The notes: generated by a model not told the origin, from the letters alone. Shown: positions 7,897 through 17,950, counted from the stretch's first letter. The stretch is 64,000 nt of DNA from CAITSH01 sp025356665 (GCA_025356665.1 JANXRV010000008.1:1-64000); one strand, 5' to 3'. Program-made: numbers and translations.

Positions 7897-8807
7897 GCAC
7901 GCCATTTCTCATAGAGAGCTTCGAGGAATACCTTGAAACCGTCCGAAAGGAGCTACCGAAAGGGCGCATCTATTTTCGGGGGCAAAGCAAGCTGGTCAGC
8001 GCTGGTTACCCGCTCAAGTCGTCTATCGGGCGTTATAAGAAGCTCGAATCCATCACCTTGTTCGAGCGCGACCAGATGGAGCGCGAGGTATTGGGCGTAT
8101 TTACCAACCACCTGCTGACCTATGTCCATCATCTTCCGCGCAATGATTGGGAGGCCCTCGCGATTGCCCAACATCACGGGCTACCCACGCGTTTCATGGA
8201 TTGGACGACCAATCCGCTAGTGGCACTCTACTTCGCTGCACGCGAAACAAAGCTCGATGACGACGACAAGCCCCTGGACAGCGCCGTCTATGTGCTGACT
8301 AGCGAGCCGGTTAGGTTCAGCGAACTGGGGCGACCAACCGAGGACACGATCAAGCCCATTCCAGATTCCGCGACGACCTTGGCATCACCCGCGTCTGGCT
8401 ACGAAGATTTCGGCGTCGACGACGAAGCAACCGGGGAGGCAATGACGGCCGCCCTTGAAACCGGTACGGTCGGGCCCGACGCCCCGCTGACCGAGATGGC
8501 GAAGCAGCCTGCCGCCGAGGGTCCTGTGATTTCCCCATTCAGTATCAGCGAGAACGTCATTTATGATCCGCCCCACGTTTCGCCGCGCATCCGTGCGCAA
8601 GACGGTGTGCTGATGGCTTGCCACCAGCCGATGCAACCGCTGGAAGAAAAGGATTATCTGGAGATCGTCATCAAACACAAGGCGCACGACGATATCCGGA
8701 GGCGTCTTGACCAATACGGTGTCTTCGACAAACAGCTTTTCCCGGACCTCGATGGTATCGCCAAGTGGCTTAAATACCGAGTGTTCGAAATCGATGGAAA
8801 GTGCTAG
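7893..8807 (+). CDS. FRG-domain protein within the type I RM operon
   Basis: This 304-residue protein starts inside the hsdS stop (ATGA overlap). It carries the FRG signature: IYFRGQSK near residue 28, then AIAQHHGLPTRFMDWTTNP and VALYFAA near residues 90-115. The middle (about 150-210) is acidic and low in complexity; the C-terminus (KHKAHDDIRRRLDQYGV) matches the end of the FRG domain. The biochemical function of FRG proteins is not settled. They are often found as passengers in type I RM and other defence loci. Its position between hsdS and hsdR argues for co-expression with the RM system. Confidence 0.85.
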   Translation: MSTPFLIESFEEYLETVRKELPKGRIYFRGQSKLVSAGYPLKSSIGRYKKLESITLFERDQMEREVLGVFTNHLLTYVHHLPRNDWEALAIAQHHGLPTRFMDWTTNPLVALYFAARETKLDDDDKPLDSAVYVLTSEPVRFSELGRPTEDTIKPIPDSATTLASPASGYEDFGVDDEATGEAMTAALETGTVGPDAPLTEMAKQPAAEGPVISPFSISENVIYDPPHVSPRIRAQDGVLMACHQPMQPLEEKDYLEIVIKHKAHDDIRRRLDQYGVFDKQLFPDLDGIAKWLKYRVFEIDGKC

Positions 8808-8821
8808 CAAGGAGCGAAACG

Positions 8822-11800
8822 ATGCCCGGACAAACCACAGAACGCGCCTTTGAAACCTACGTGGAAGAAATCCTACTGACGCGCGGCGGCTGGAAATCTG
8901 GCAGCAATGCCGATTGGGACAAGGAGCGGGCGTTGTTTCCGGCACAAGTTTTCGCCTTCATTGCAGACACGCAGCCGAGGCTGTGGGCCGAGATGCAGGC
9001 GCTGCACGCGGAGGGGCTTGAGGCTTTACTGCTCACTTCGCTCGTCAAGGAACTGGACTCCAAAGGCTCGCTGCATGTGCTGCGACATGGGTTCAAGTTT
9101 TACGGTAAGACGTTTCGCCTCGCGTATTTCAAGCCTGCTCACGGCGCGAACTACGAGGTGCTTGGGCTATTTGGAAAGAATCGGCTGACGGTCATACGCC
9201 AGGTGCCGTGTCATCCAGGTGACAATCGCACGCTGGACATGGTGCTGGCAGTGAACGGACTGCCGGTGGCTACGATCGAGCTAAAGAATCCGGGAACGGG
9301 TCAGAACTGGCGGCACGCTGTGCGTCAATACAAGGAGGACCGCGACCCGCGCATGCCGCTGTTCGACTTCAAGAAACGGGCGCTGGTACATTTCGCCGCA
9401 GACTCGGAAGAGGTCCACATGACCACCCGACTGGCGGGCGCAAAGACCTACTTTCTGCCCTTCAACCGAGGAAGCCATCCGGGGCAGATCATTTGCGGCG
9501 CAGGCAATCCGAAGCACGACTCTGGCTATCGCACGGGCTACTTCTGGGAAGAGGTGCTCAAGTTCGAGAGCTTCCTGGATATTCTCGGCCACTTCATGTT
9601 CCTCGAAAAGAAAGAGGAAAAAATGGAGGATGGTCGGGGTGGGCATCGCGTAGTGACGAAAGAGACGATGATTTTTCCGCGTTACCATCAGCTCGACTCA
9701 GTGCGAAAACTAGTCGTGACCTCAGGCAATGAGGGACTCGGACGCAACTACCTGATTCAGCACTCGGCGGGCAGCGGAAAAACGAACAGCATTTCGTGGC
9801 TCTCTCACCGGCTCGCCAGCCTGCACGACGGACAGGACGCGAAGGTATTTGATTGCGTGGTGGTCATCACCGACCGGCAGGTGCTCGACCGGCAGTTGCA
9901 GGACGCGATTTATCAAATCGAGCACGCTCAAGGCGTGGTGAAGGCGATTGACCAGGACTCGAAGCAACTGGCCGCTGCATTGATTGATGGGACGAAAATT
10001 GTCATTACCACCTTGCAGAAGTTTCCATTCGTCTTGCGCGGGCTGCTCCATGTTGCCGGCGCAGAGAGTCAGGAGGAAGCGACTGTCGAGCAGAAAGCCG
10101 ACGCGGCAAAATGGGCGGCGGAAATAGCCAAGCGCCGGTACGCGATTATTGTGGACGAAGCGCACTCCAGCCAGAGCGGCGACACCTCGCGGGAGCTGAA
10201 AGCCATTCTCGGTGCAGCCGCGAACGCCGAAAACGTTGAGGAGGAGCCGGATTGGGAAGACCGTCTGAATCAGGTGATGCAGTCGCGCGGGCGTCAACCG
10301 AACTTAAATTTCTTCGCCTTTACCGCCACCCCCAAAGGCAAGACGCTGGAGCTGTTTGGGCGCAAGGGATCGAGCGGATTACCCGAGGCGTTTCACCTTT
10401 ACTCGATGCGACAGGCCATTGAGGAGGGTTTCATCCTCGACGTGGTAAAGAACTACACAACCTACAAGACCTACTACCGGCTGGTGAAGGCAGTCGAAGA
10501 CGATCCGAATCTGCCAAAGAAGAAGGCGGCACGGGCGCTGGCAAAGTTCATGAGCCTGCATCCGCACAACATCGAGCAAAAGACCGAGGTGATGGTGGAG
10601 CACTTCCGGCAAAAGGTGCGGGGGCATCTCGGCGGCCGGGCCAAGGCTATGGTCGTGACTTCATCGCGTCTTCATGCCGTGCGGTACATGCAGGCGTTCG
10701 AGCGTTACATTGCGGATAACAAAATCACCGATGTTCGGCCGCTGGTTGCTTTCAGCGGCATGGTCAAAGACCCTGAAACTGGCGTTGAATATACCGAGCC
10801 GGGTATGAATACGGATTGCGTGAGCGGGAAGCCTATCAGCGAAAAGCAGCTGCCGGAGCGCTTCACCTCACCCGATTACCAGGTGTTACTCGTGGCGAAC
10901 AAATATCAGACAGGCTTTGATCAGCCCTTGCTGTGCGCAATGTATGTGGACAAGCGTCTGGACGGCGTACAGGCGGTGCAAACATTGTCACGACTCAACC
11001 GCAAGATTCCCGGCAAAGAAACCCCTTTCATTCTCGATTTTGTCAACGAGGCCGAGGATATCTACAAAGCTTTTAAGCCCTACTACGACGCAACGAGTTT
11101 GCAGGAAGGTTCCGACCCGCAGCAATTAGAGAAGCTGAAGCACGAACTCGACGCCGCGCAAGTCTATTTCTGGAGCGAGGTGGAGGCGTTTGCCCGAGTC
11201 TTCTATAAGCCCCTGGCCAGACAGAGTGCACAGGATCATGTGGCATGCAGCTTCACCTTCAGCCGGCGGTGGATCGCTTCAAGGCGATGGAGGACGAGAC
11301 GAAGCGCAGCGAGTTCCGTGAGAAATTGAACGGCTACGTCAATATTTATTCATTTATGAGTCAGATAATGCCTTACGGCGATCCTGCTTTGGAGCTACTC
11401 TACAGTTTCGGGCGCTTTTTATTACCACATCTTCCGCTCGACCGCGACACAGAGCGCGTGAAAGTCGGTGACGAAATCGGGCTGGAATACTATCGCTTGC
11501 AGCGAATTTACTCCGGCGAGATCACGCTTAAAGTTGGCGAACCCGAGCCCGTCAAAAGTCCGACCGATGTGGGCACCGGAAAGGCGAAGGATGAGAAAGC
11601 GCCATTGTCCGAGATCATCAAGGTGCTCAACGAAAGATTCGGGACAAACTTCACAGACGAGGACCGGTTTTTTTTCGAGCAGATCCGGGAAAAGGCAACG
11701 GCCAACGAGCAGGTCGTCAAGCTTCGACGGGCCAATCCGTTCGACAAGTTTCAGCTTGGCCTGAAGCAGTTGCTAGAAGACCTCATGGTCCAGCGCATGG

Positions 11801-11922
11801 CCGACAACGACAAAATTGTCACGCGCTACATGGATGACAAGGAATTTGGCGATGCAGCGTTTAACGCATTATCGAAAGCAATTTATGAGTCGATTCCCAT
11901 TGAGGGCGTGACGCAAAAATGA
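8822..11922 (+). pseudogene. hsdR: Type I restriction endonuclease subunit HsdR, frameshifted near 3' end
   Basis: ATG 8822 is chosen over GTG 8801 because of AGGAG about 7-11 bases upstream. Features in order: a PD-(D/E)XK-type nuclease (LDMVLAVNGLPVATIELKNP, about residues 138-154), Walker A SAGSGKT (about 314) and VDEAHSSQSG (about 443). Helicase motifs follow (FFAFTATPKGKTL; YQTGFDQPLL; VQTLSRLNR). At about 11236-11246 the frame changes by one lost base: DH... then MQLHLQPAVDRFKAM continues in the next frame to 11922. The predicted full product is about 1030 residues. The shift removes the C-terminal 220 residues, which in HsdR contact the methyltransferase core, while the motor and nuclease remain. 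Confidence 0.85.
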
Positions 11923-11974
11923 GGCTGATCGTCGCGGCAAGGTTCAGGCAAACGGCACAACGAGGTTAAAAACG

Positions 11975-14900
11975 ATGACAGTTCATCTCTCCGCTCGTTT
12001 GACTTGGCACGAGAACGCCTGGAATGGACGCATTTGCGATAACCCGACATCCAATGCAGCTTGCATGATTCACGAGCATGTCAGAAATGATCGTGATGAC
12101 ACGATTGAACATAAATATCGCGGGCAGTCTATTTCCGTAGTAAGAGAGTCCGAAGACTATCTCCCCCCGTGCCAACGGGATGCCAATGCATTTGGCGCCG
12201 AAAGTTACGTAATCAAGCACAGCGATCCACTTGCAACGCGAAAACTGCCGAGTGTCGACGAGGAAATTCCGCCATTTTCTTGCTGTCCAACCCCCTATCG
12301 TTGGATGCTAGAGGACAATTTCCGCCAAATTTGTGAGGACGAAAATCTCAGAATTCCTGGAAGACAAAACCCGGGGGCGTCGCCCACTTGGGTTATGGAG
12401 GACAACCGACAACGCTCTCTCCTGAAACAATTTTGGGGGAAATTGGAAAACAAACGTTCACTAATTTTTTACTATTGCAATCGAGGGAACGCCGTCGATG
12501 ATGAGGCCAACCGCTTAATCGTCGGCATGTCGCGAATCGCGGAAATTGGCGATGAAGTATTTTTTGGTCGAAATCCAAAAATGCCCGGCAATTTCCCGGT
12601 CTGGTCGCGCCGGATTACAAACTCAATGCCAAAAGAAGGTGTACGTATTCCATATCAAGAATACATGGCCTTAGGTAAAAACACGGACGAGATTATTTGC
12701 CGCCCACCCAACGGCATGATCATGCCGTTCTCGTACGTCGCGGAGCATCTGAGCGATGGACAAGCTGTTTCAGCCATACTCGCCATCTTAAAGTCGCTCG
12801 AACAGGTGCGAGAAGATGGGTTTGTTCCAGGCGCATGGGACGAGCAAGTTTCTTGGTGCAACTCTATTCTCGATGAGGTTTGGTCGGGCAGAGGTGCATA
12901 TCCTGGAATTGGATCGGTTCTTCGCTATCTTGGATGTTCTCGTGGACATGGTTACCACGCCACGGTGCTGCGCGAATTGGAACGAAACCATAAAAATCCG
13001 TGGGATCATGTGCTTGCAATTCTCCAAGGCCGGACGACCCCGCCTACAGACGAATTTACCGCTGGACTTATAGAAGCGACGAACCAGTGGCGTTCGATGC
13101 CTTCACGTCAGAATCTGCTTAGCGCCCTAGTGCGCTTTGAACTATCTACAGATCAAGTTACAGGCATCGCAAATGAGGACAAACGCAAAGAACGAGGAAT
13201 TGCCGCTCTACCTGCAAACATAATCGAAAACCCCTACCTCTTATTTGAACAAGACAAGGGCGAGCGAAATAGCGAACCCATTGGACTTGAAACAATTGAT
13301 CAGGGTATGTGGCCAGAAGGTGACGCGGCGCTCTTTCGAAATGACGACGCAATCCGCCATAACGATCCACGCCGAGTTCGCGCGACTGCGTGCGCCGTGC
13401 TTCGAGAGGCTGCAGACGCGGGCGACACGCTCCTTCCTTTCGAAACCTTTATCCGAAGGATTCACGAAAAATTTCCAGACAAACGGCGCTGTTTAGTTGA
13501 CCGTGAAATTTTTTGGGAAGGAGCAGAGCGCAAATTTCATGACGGCATTCTTTGGCTTAAAGAGGAGCCTTATCCCCCTTCATGGGTAAAGGCAAAAGAA
13601 GCGGTCGAGGCGCCTGGGATACTTGACGATGAACTCCTTGAGGATTTAGGTGCGAGCAGCACCGAAGATGATGAAAGCGCGCCGACAATTCGGCTAGTCG
13701 CACTGAAATCAATTAGACGCCACGAGGTAGAGGTTGCAAAGGTAATTGAGGGATGCAGGGGTGTCGAAGACCTCCCGAAAACGAAACCAAATTGGCAGAA
13801 GCTGCTAACGGATTCCGGGGCAGGCGGCGGATTTGGCGCTCCGAAAACTCAACGAGAAATCGATGCGATTGACGAGAAAGTTCGAGCGCTCGACACTCTA
13901 TATAGTCAAAGAATAAGCGTTCTCACAGGAGGAGCGGGCACTGGGAAAACGTCAGTCCTAAGAATGTTTCTGAATTTCTTACGGGAAACCGAAGGCCATA
14001 CCGCGACCTTGCTTGCAGCGCCAACTGGTAAAGCGCGTGTTCGGTTGCAATCGGCCACAGGGCGTTCCGCAAATACAATTCATCAGATCCTGAATGACGC
14101 CGGGATGTTAGGCCCCAATTATAGGATCCTCGACATACCGAAAAATGGAAAGCTCACGTTTACAAATATCGTCATTGATGAAAGTTCCATGCCCTCTGTG
14201 GAACTTTTGTCTGCGTTGTTTCGAGCGGTTGACGTCAACGCTTTTCGTCGACTTATCTTTGTTGGAGATCCCTTTCAATTGCCGCCAATCGGACCGGGGC
14301 GACCGTTCGTTGATACATTGCACTGGATGCGCGACAAGCATCCAGAATGCGTTGCAGAGCTCGCGACATGTATGCGCGTAACTCAGACCACCGACGGCGG
14401 AACAACATTTAGCAAAGGCCTTGATCTAGCCGCTGGATACAGGGACGAAACAGGCCCAGGCGATGACGCGGTTTTGTCAGAGCTAATTCAAAATGGCGAA
14501 ACCGCCGACGTAAAGATTGCCTTTTGGCAAGATCACGCAGAACTTCTGAGCGTGATGGATCAGGCCCTTAAGTCTGAATTTGGCATTCGAGGGAATGACG
14601 AAGCTCAGTTTGCAGTTTCCCTTGGGATCGATTCCGAAAATTGGAAAGCTTGCGAAAACTGGCAGATTCTATCGCCGACTCGAATACAACCTTCTGGAAC
14701 TGATGAGATCAATCGTGTCATTCAGGGGCGGTTTCGCGCAAGCATGCTTAGTCAATCGCGCGACCCAAGATCTGTTTGGCCCCGCCCTATGGGCGACCAG
14801 GAGATCGTGTTTCATGACAAGGTTATGCAGCGTGTTAATCAAGGAAAATGGCTTCCGCACGGGAGCCCAGGTCTTCGATTTGTTGCAAATGGCGAAATAG

Positions 14901-15685
14901 GAATCGTAACTAAGGCCTGGAAAAGCAAAAACGAAAAACCCGACAATATTTACGTAGCGTTCTCAACACAGGCCGAGGCTGAATATCGCTATTTAAAAGC
15001 AGATGTGAAGGAAGAATTGGAGCTCGCCTATGCTCTCACTGTCCATAAGGCGCAAGGTAGTGATTTTGATACCGTAATTCTTGTAATTCCGAGGAAGGCC
15101 CAGACGCTTTCTCGCGAGCTACTTTACACCGGCCTAACGAGATTTAAATCGAAGCTCATCTTGCTAGTCGAAAAGGACAGCCAGACCTTGTTAGAGCTTA
15201 GACGACCAGAAGCCTCAGACACCATGCGACGCACAACTCGCATGTTTAACCTACTGGTTGGCCAAGACGCTGGTGATATAGGAATAAGAAAGGGGTACCG
15301 ACCAGAGGGACTAATTCACCGCACATCCGATGGAACGCCAGTTCGATCAAAAAGCGAAGTAATTGTTTACGACATCCTGACGTCGCTCGGATTGTCGCTA
15401 AAGTACGAAGCTCCCTTGGTAAACAAAAACGGCAACCAAAATGATTTCCGGCTCCCGGATTTCACCGTGTATTTCCAAGGGCAGACTTGGTATTGGGAAC
15501 ACCTAGGCATGCTGGACAAGGCCAAATACAAAGCTGACTGGGAATTAAAGAAGCAGTGGTATCAAGACAATGGGTATTGGAACCGGGTGCTGACCTCCGA
15601 AGACCATAAAGGCGGCATTGGTGGGATTGTGTATGCCGATGAAATCCGCAGCACTGCTCGGAGCAAAATCATAGGCATTGCCTAG
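11975..15685 (+). CDS. RecD-like helicase with C-terminal PD-(D/E)XK-like nuclease domain
   Basis: This 1236-residue protein has a GAGG ribosome binding site before ATG 11975. Residues 1-640 form an unrecognised region that begins LTWHENAWNGRICDNP and contains EIPPFSCCPTPYRWMLED. A superfamily 1B (RecD/TraA-like) helicase follows: Walker A LTGGAGTGKTSVLRMF (about 649), IVIDESSM (about 731), FVGDPFQLPPIGPG (about 762), YALTVHKAQGSDFDTVILV (about 1017) and LLYTGLTRFKSKLILLV. The last 120 residues resemble a PD-(D/E)XK fold (RSKSEVIVYDIL, RLPDFTVYF, WYWEHLGMLDKAKYK). Two hand-counted 60-base samples (13201 and 15001) are 45 and 50 percent GC, well below the core genes, which suggests acquisition. 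A role in phage or plasmid defence is inferred from context. Confidence 0.8.
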   Translation: MTVHLSARLTWHENAWNGRICDNPTSNAACMIHEHVRNDRDDTIEHKYRGQSISVVRESEDYLPPCQRDANAFGAESYVIKHSDPLATRKLPSVDEEIPPFSCCPTPYRWMLEDNFRQICEDENLRIPGRQNPGASPTWVMEDNRQRSLLKQFWGKLENKRSLIFYYCNRGNAVDDEANRLIVGMSRIAEIGDEVFFGRNPKMPGNFPVWSRRITNSMPKEGVRIPYQEYMALGKNTDEIICRPPNGMIMPFSYVAEHLSDGQAVSAILAILKSLEQVREDGFVPGAWDEQVSWCNSILDEVWSGRGAYPGIGSVLRYLGCSRGHGYHATVLRELERNHKNPWDHVLAILQGRTTPPTDEFTAGLIEATNQWRSMPSRQNLLSALVRFELSTDQVTGIANEDKRKERGIAALPANIIENPYLLFEQDKGERNSEPIGLETIDQGMWPEGDAALFRNDDAIRHNDPRRVRATACAVLREAADAGDTLLPFETFIRRIHEKFPDKRRCLVDREIFWEGAERKFHDGILWLKEEPYPPSWVKAKEAVEAPGILDDELLEDLGASSTEDDESAPTIRLVALKSIRRHEVEVAKVIEGCRGVEDLPKTKPNWQKLLTDSGAGGGFGAPKTQREIDAIDEKVRALDTLYSQRISVLTGGAGTGKTSVLRMFLNFLRETEGHTATLLAAPTGKARVRLQSATGRSANTIHQILNDAGMLGPNYRILDIPKNGKLTFTNIVIDESSMPSVELLSALFRAVDVNAFRRLIFVGDPFQLPPIGPGRPFVDTLHWMRDKHPECVAELATCMRVTQTTDGGTTFSKGLDLAAGYRDETGPGDDAVLSELIQNGETADVKIAFWQDHAELLSVMDQALKSEFGIRGNDEAQFAVSLGIDSENWKACENWQILSPTRIQPSGTDEINRVIQGRFRASMLSQSRDPRSVWPRPMGDQEIVFHDKVMQRVNQGKWLPHGSPGLRFVANGEIGIVTKAWKSKNEKPDNIYVAFSTQAEAEYRYLKADVKEELELAYALTVHKAQGSDFDTVILVIPRKAQTLSRELLYTGLTRFKSKLILLVEKDSQTLLELRRPEASDTMRRTTRMFNLLVGQDAGDIGIRKGYRPEGLIHRTSDGTPVRSKSEVIVYDILTSLGLSLKYEAPLVNKNGNQNDFRLPDFTVYFQGQTWYWEHLGMLDKAKYKADWELKKQWYQDNGYWNRVLTSEDHKGGIGGIVYADEIRSTARSKIIGIA

Positions 15686-15805
15686 GCTTGGTTCAGGGCA
15701 CGTCGCGAATATCGGTATGGAACTTTCTACGCATTACATGAGGCCAGACTTCTTTGTTGTGACCAGCTGTACTGAGCTTTCTTTTCAAGAGAAAATCGAA
15801 CTGAA

Positions 15806-16765
15806 ATGGCCGACGATCTTGTGCCTGGGTCCGGACGTGTCTGGTGGGTCAACCAGAACCAAACCTACACTCATGAGGTTCGCGGCGGCTATATGTGGTC
15901 GCCCAAGACGAATACAAAGGGTGCTAGGAATCAGTTCTACGAAAACATGCGAGAAGTCCGCCCTGGCGATCTCGTGCTTTCTTTCTGCGACACCTACATC
16001 AAGGCGATAGGCATTGTAGCGGCCGAGGCCGCGTCGGCCCCGAAACCCACTGAGTTCGGAAATACCGGCAGCTACTGGGGCAATGAAGGTTGGTACGTTG
16101 CAGTCGATTACGAGGAGCTACCTAACCCAATCCGCCCAGCAGATCATATGGCTCTACTCGCGCCGACCCTCCCACAGGTCTATTCGCCATTGCAAGCTAA
16201 TGGACGGGGAAATCAGGGTGTTTATTTGGCTGAAGTGCCACCAGTCATGGCGGCTGTGTTGCAAACCTTGGTCGGCGCACAGTTTGATTATCACCTTTCA
16301 GTTGGAGAGGCCACCTCCCGCCGATACCTGAGTAACGCGATGGCCGAGGCAGAAATTGTGGCCAGGGCCGACCTGCCCGAAACAGAAAAATTACAACTTA
16401 TCAGCGCCCGCCGAGGGCAGGGACTGTTTAAGTCCAGAGTAGAGATCGTCGAACAGGGTTGTCGCATAACCAAGCTCTCGGACAGAGCGCATTTACGCGC
16501 GAGTCACATTAAGCCTTGGCGCGACTCAACTGATCGTGAAAAATTGGATGGTTACAACGGATTGCTTTTGTCGCCACACGTGGATCATTTGTTTGATCGT
16601 GGATTTATCAGTTTTGAAGAAACCGGGAAAATCATTGTTTCCCCTAAACTGCCGGAAATTGTCCTTGAACGATGGTCTATAAATCCAAGTGACTCAGTCG
16701 GCGATTTCCGTCAGGAACAACGCAGTTACCTCAATTACCATCGAACGCGTGTGCTTCTTGCCTGA
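15806..16765 (+). CDS. HNH endonuclease with N-terminal EVE-like domain
   Basis: The 319-residue protein starts WWVNQNQTYTHEVRGGYMW followed by VRPGDLVLSFCDTYIKAIGI (residues 10-75), a pattern seen in EVE/PUA-like readers of modified bases fused to nucleases. The C-terminal half has an HNH_2 module: LRASHIKPWRDS (His near 234), YNGLLLSPHVDHLFDRGFI (Asn and His near 248-258). The catalytic residues look complete. Known architectures of this kind are modification-dependent (type IV-like) restriction enzymes. It lies 120 bp after the helicase gene and 21 bp before the Mrr-like gene, all on the same strand, so a shared transcript is plausible. Confidence 0.8.
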   Translation: MADDLVPGSGRVWWVNQNQTYTHEVRGGYMWSPKTNTKGARNQFYENMREVRPGDLVLSFCDTYIKAIGIVAAEAASAPKPTEFGNTGSYWGNEGWYVAVDYEELPNPIRPADHMALLAPTLPQVYSPLQANGRGNQGVYLAEVPPVMAAVLQTLVGAQFDYHLSVGEATSRRYLSNAMAEAEIVARADLPETEKLQLISARRGQGLFKSRVEIVEQGCRITKLSDRAHLRASHIKPWRDSTDREKLDGYNGLLLSPHVDHLFDRGFISFEETGKIIVSPKLPEIVLERWSINPSDSVGDFRQEQRSYLNYHRTRVLLA

Positions 16766-16786
16766 TATCGCGATGGAATAATTTGT

Positions 16787-17716
16787 ATGGCGAGACGGAA
16801 AAATACATCTAACGGGCTATTCGAGGTCATTTTTTCTTTGCCCTGGTGGTTAAATATACTCATCGCGGTAGTTTTATATTTCGGCATTCATCAGCTCGCG
16901 GGCATGCAAATTCCGCCCGAAAAGCACCCCGGGGCGATGAGCGAAGCTGTCATAAAGCAACTCATTAAGGGATTTGCGGTTGTCTTCCAATACCTGGTTC
17001 CACTGATATTTATTATCGGCGCGATCGGCTCCGCGGCAAACGGGCGACAACGCAGGTCGGCGTTCGATATGACCAGCGACCGGATAGATCCTTGGGAGGG
17101 GGTTCCTGAAGGTGACTTACCCTCAACTAGGCGAGAGCCGCCTTTGCCGGACGTTGATACACGAAAGTGGAGTCTGCAATTGCTGCAAGCGTTGGAATGG
17201 GCTCGGTTCGAGGAAGTTTGTGCGGCCTACTTCGAGCAATTGGGATTTCGCACACGTCGATCGAGTGGCGGCCCTGATGGTGGCATCGATATTCACCTGT
17301 TCTCGAACCAGGACAAAACACCCGGAATAATTGTTCAGTGCAAGGCATGGCGTAAATGGAGAGTCGGGGTCGATGAGATTCGCGCCTTTTTCGGCGTGAT
17401 GACTGCCGAAAAAATAAGCGAAGGTATATTTATTACGTCGAGCGAGTTTTCCGACGACGCGAAAAAATTTGCCGATGGGAAAAACATTCATCTTATCGAC
17501 GGCACAAATCTACTCAAGAAAATAAAACAGCTCACGCTCGCACAAGAAGATGACTTGCTCAAACTCGCCACGCAGGGGGATTTCACGACGCCAAGCTGCC
17601 CGTCTTGCCGCGTCAAGTTGAAGCTAAGGCAAGGAAAGACAAAGGGTAACTATTTTTGGGGCTGTTCCAATTTCCCCAAATGTCGATTCATACTGCAAGC
17701 ACCGAAGTCGGGATAG
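16787..17716 (+). CDS. Membrane-anchored Mrr-like restriction endonuclease with zinc ribbon
   Basis: The 309-residue protein has two hydrophobic segments (about 14-39, PWWLNILIAVVLYFGI, and 65-89, VVFQYLVPLIFIIGAIG). An Mrr-like catalytic domain follows: WARFEEVCAAYFEQLGF (about 138), GGPDGGIDIHLF (about 162) and IIVQCKAWRKW (about 182), giving the D...QxK catalytic set. The C-terminus has CPSC and CSNFPKC, a topoisomerase-type C4 zinc ribbon. Mrr enzymes cut modified DNA; the membrane anchor would place cleavage at the cell periphery. It ends the three-gene AT-richer block, so it may belong functionally with the helicase and HNH genes. Confidence 0.85.
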   Translation: MARRKNTSNGLFEVIFSLPWWLNILIAVVLYFGIHQLAGMQIPPEKHPGAMSEAVIKQLIKGFAVVFQYLVPLIFIIGAIGSAANGRQRRSAFDMTSDRIDPWEGVPEGDLPSTRREPPLPDVDTRKWSLQLLQALEWARFEEVCAAYFEQLGFRTRRSSGGPDGGIDIHLFSNQDKTPGIIVQCKAWRKWRVGVDEIRAFFGVMTAEKISEGIFITSSEFSDDAKKFADGKNIHLIDGTNLLKKIKQLTLAQEDDLLKLATQGDFTTPSCPSCRVKLKLRQGKTKGNYFWGCSNFPKCRFILQAPKSG

Positions 17717-17743
17717 CGCACACACACCTCGCGCAACCACCCG

Positions 17744-17840
17744 GAGAGGCCCGACTTGCGCGGGTTTCCAGCTATCGGCACACCCTTACCCCATGGATTC
17801 CGGGTGCCGCTTCGCGGCCCCGGAATGACGGCGGTGGGGT
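17744..17840. repeat. Short dispersed palindromic repeats
   Basis: This intergenic stretch contains GCGCGGGTTTCCAGCTATCGG followed by CCATGGATTCCGGG...CCGGAATGACGG. The same two motifs recur singly or together at about 3200, 19745-19862, 20985, 23322, 34596 and 35344. It marks the boundary where the AT-richer defence genes give way to very GC-rich sequence. I see no gene in 17717-17950. Confidence 0.55.
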
Positions 17841-17950
17841 GAACGGGAAGCCAGACCACGCCATTAGTCGGGCTCACCCCCTGAGCCACCCGCCCGCCCA
17901 TACTGCGCATCCGTTCCACCACGGCCGCGCACGCGCCGCACACCACACGC

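Noticed and set aside
483..11922. All frameshifts as plain sequencing errors
   Set aside because: Not excluded for single sites, but the same shift in both YpsA-like copies and the absence of shifts in long core genes argue against a general error explanation.
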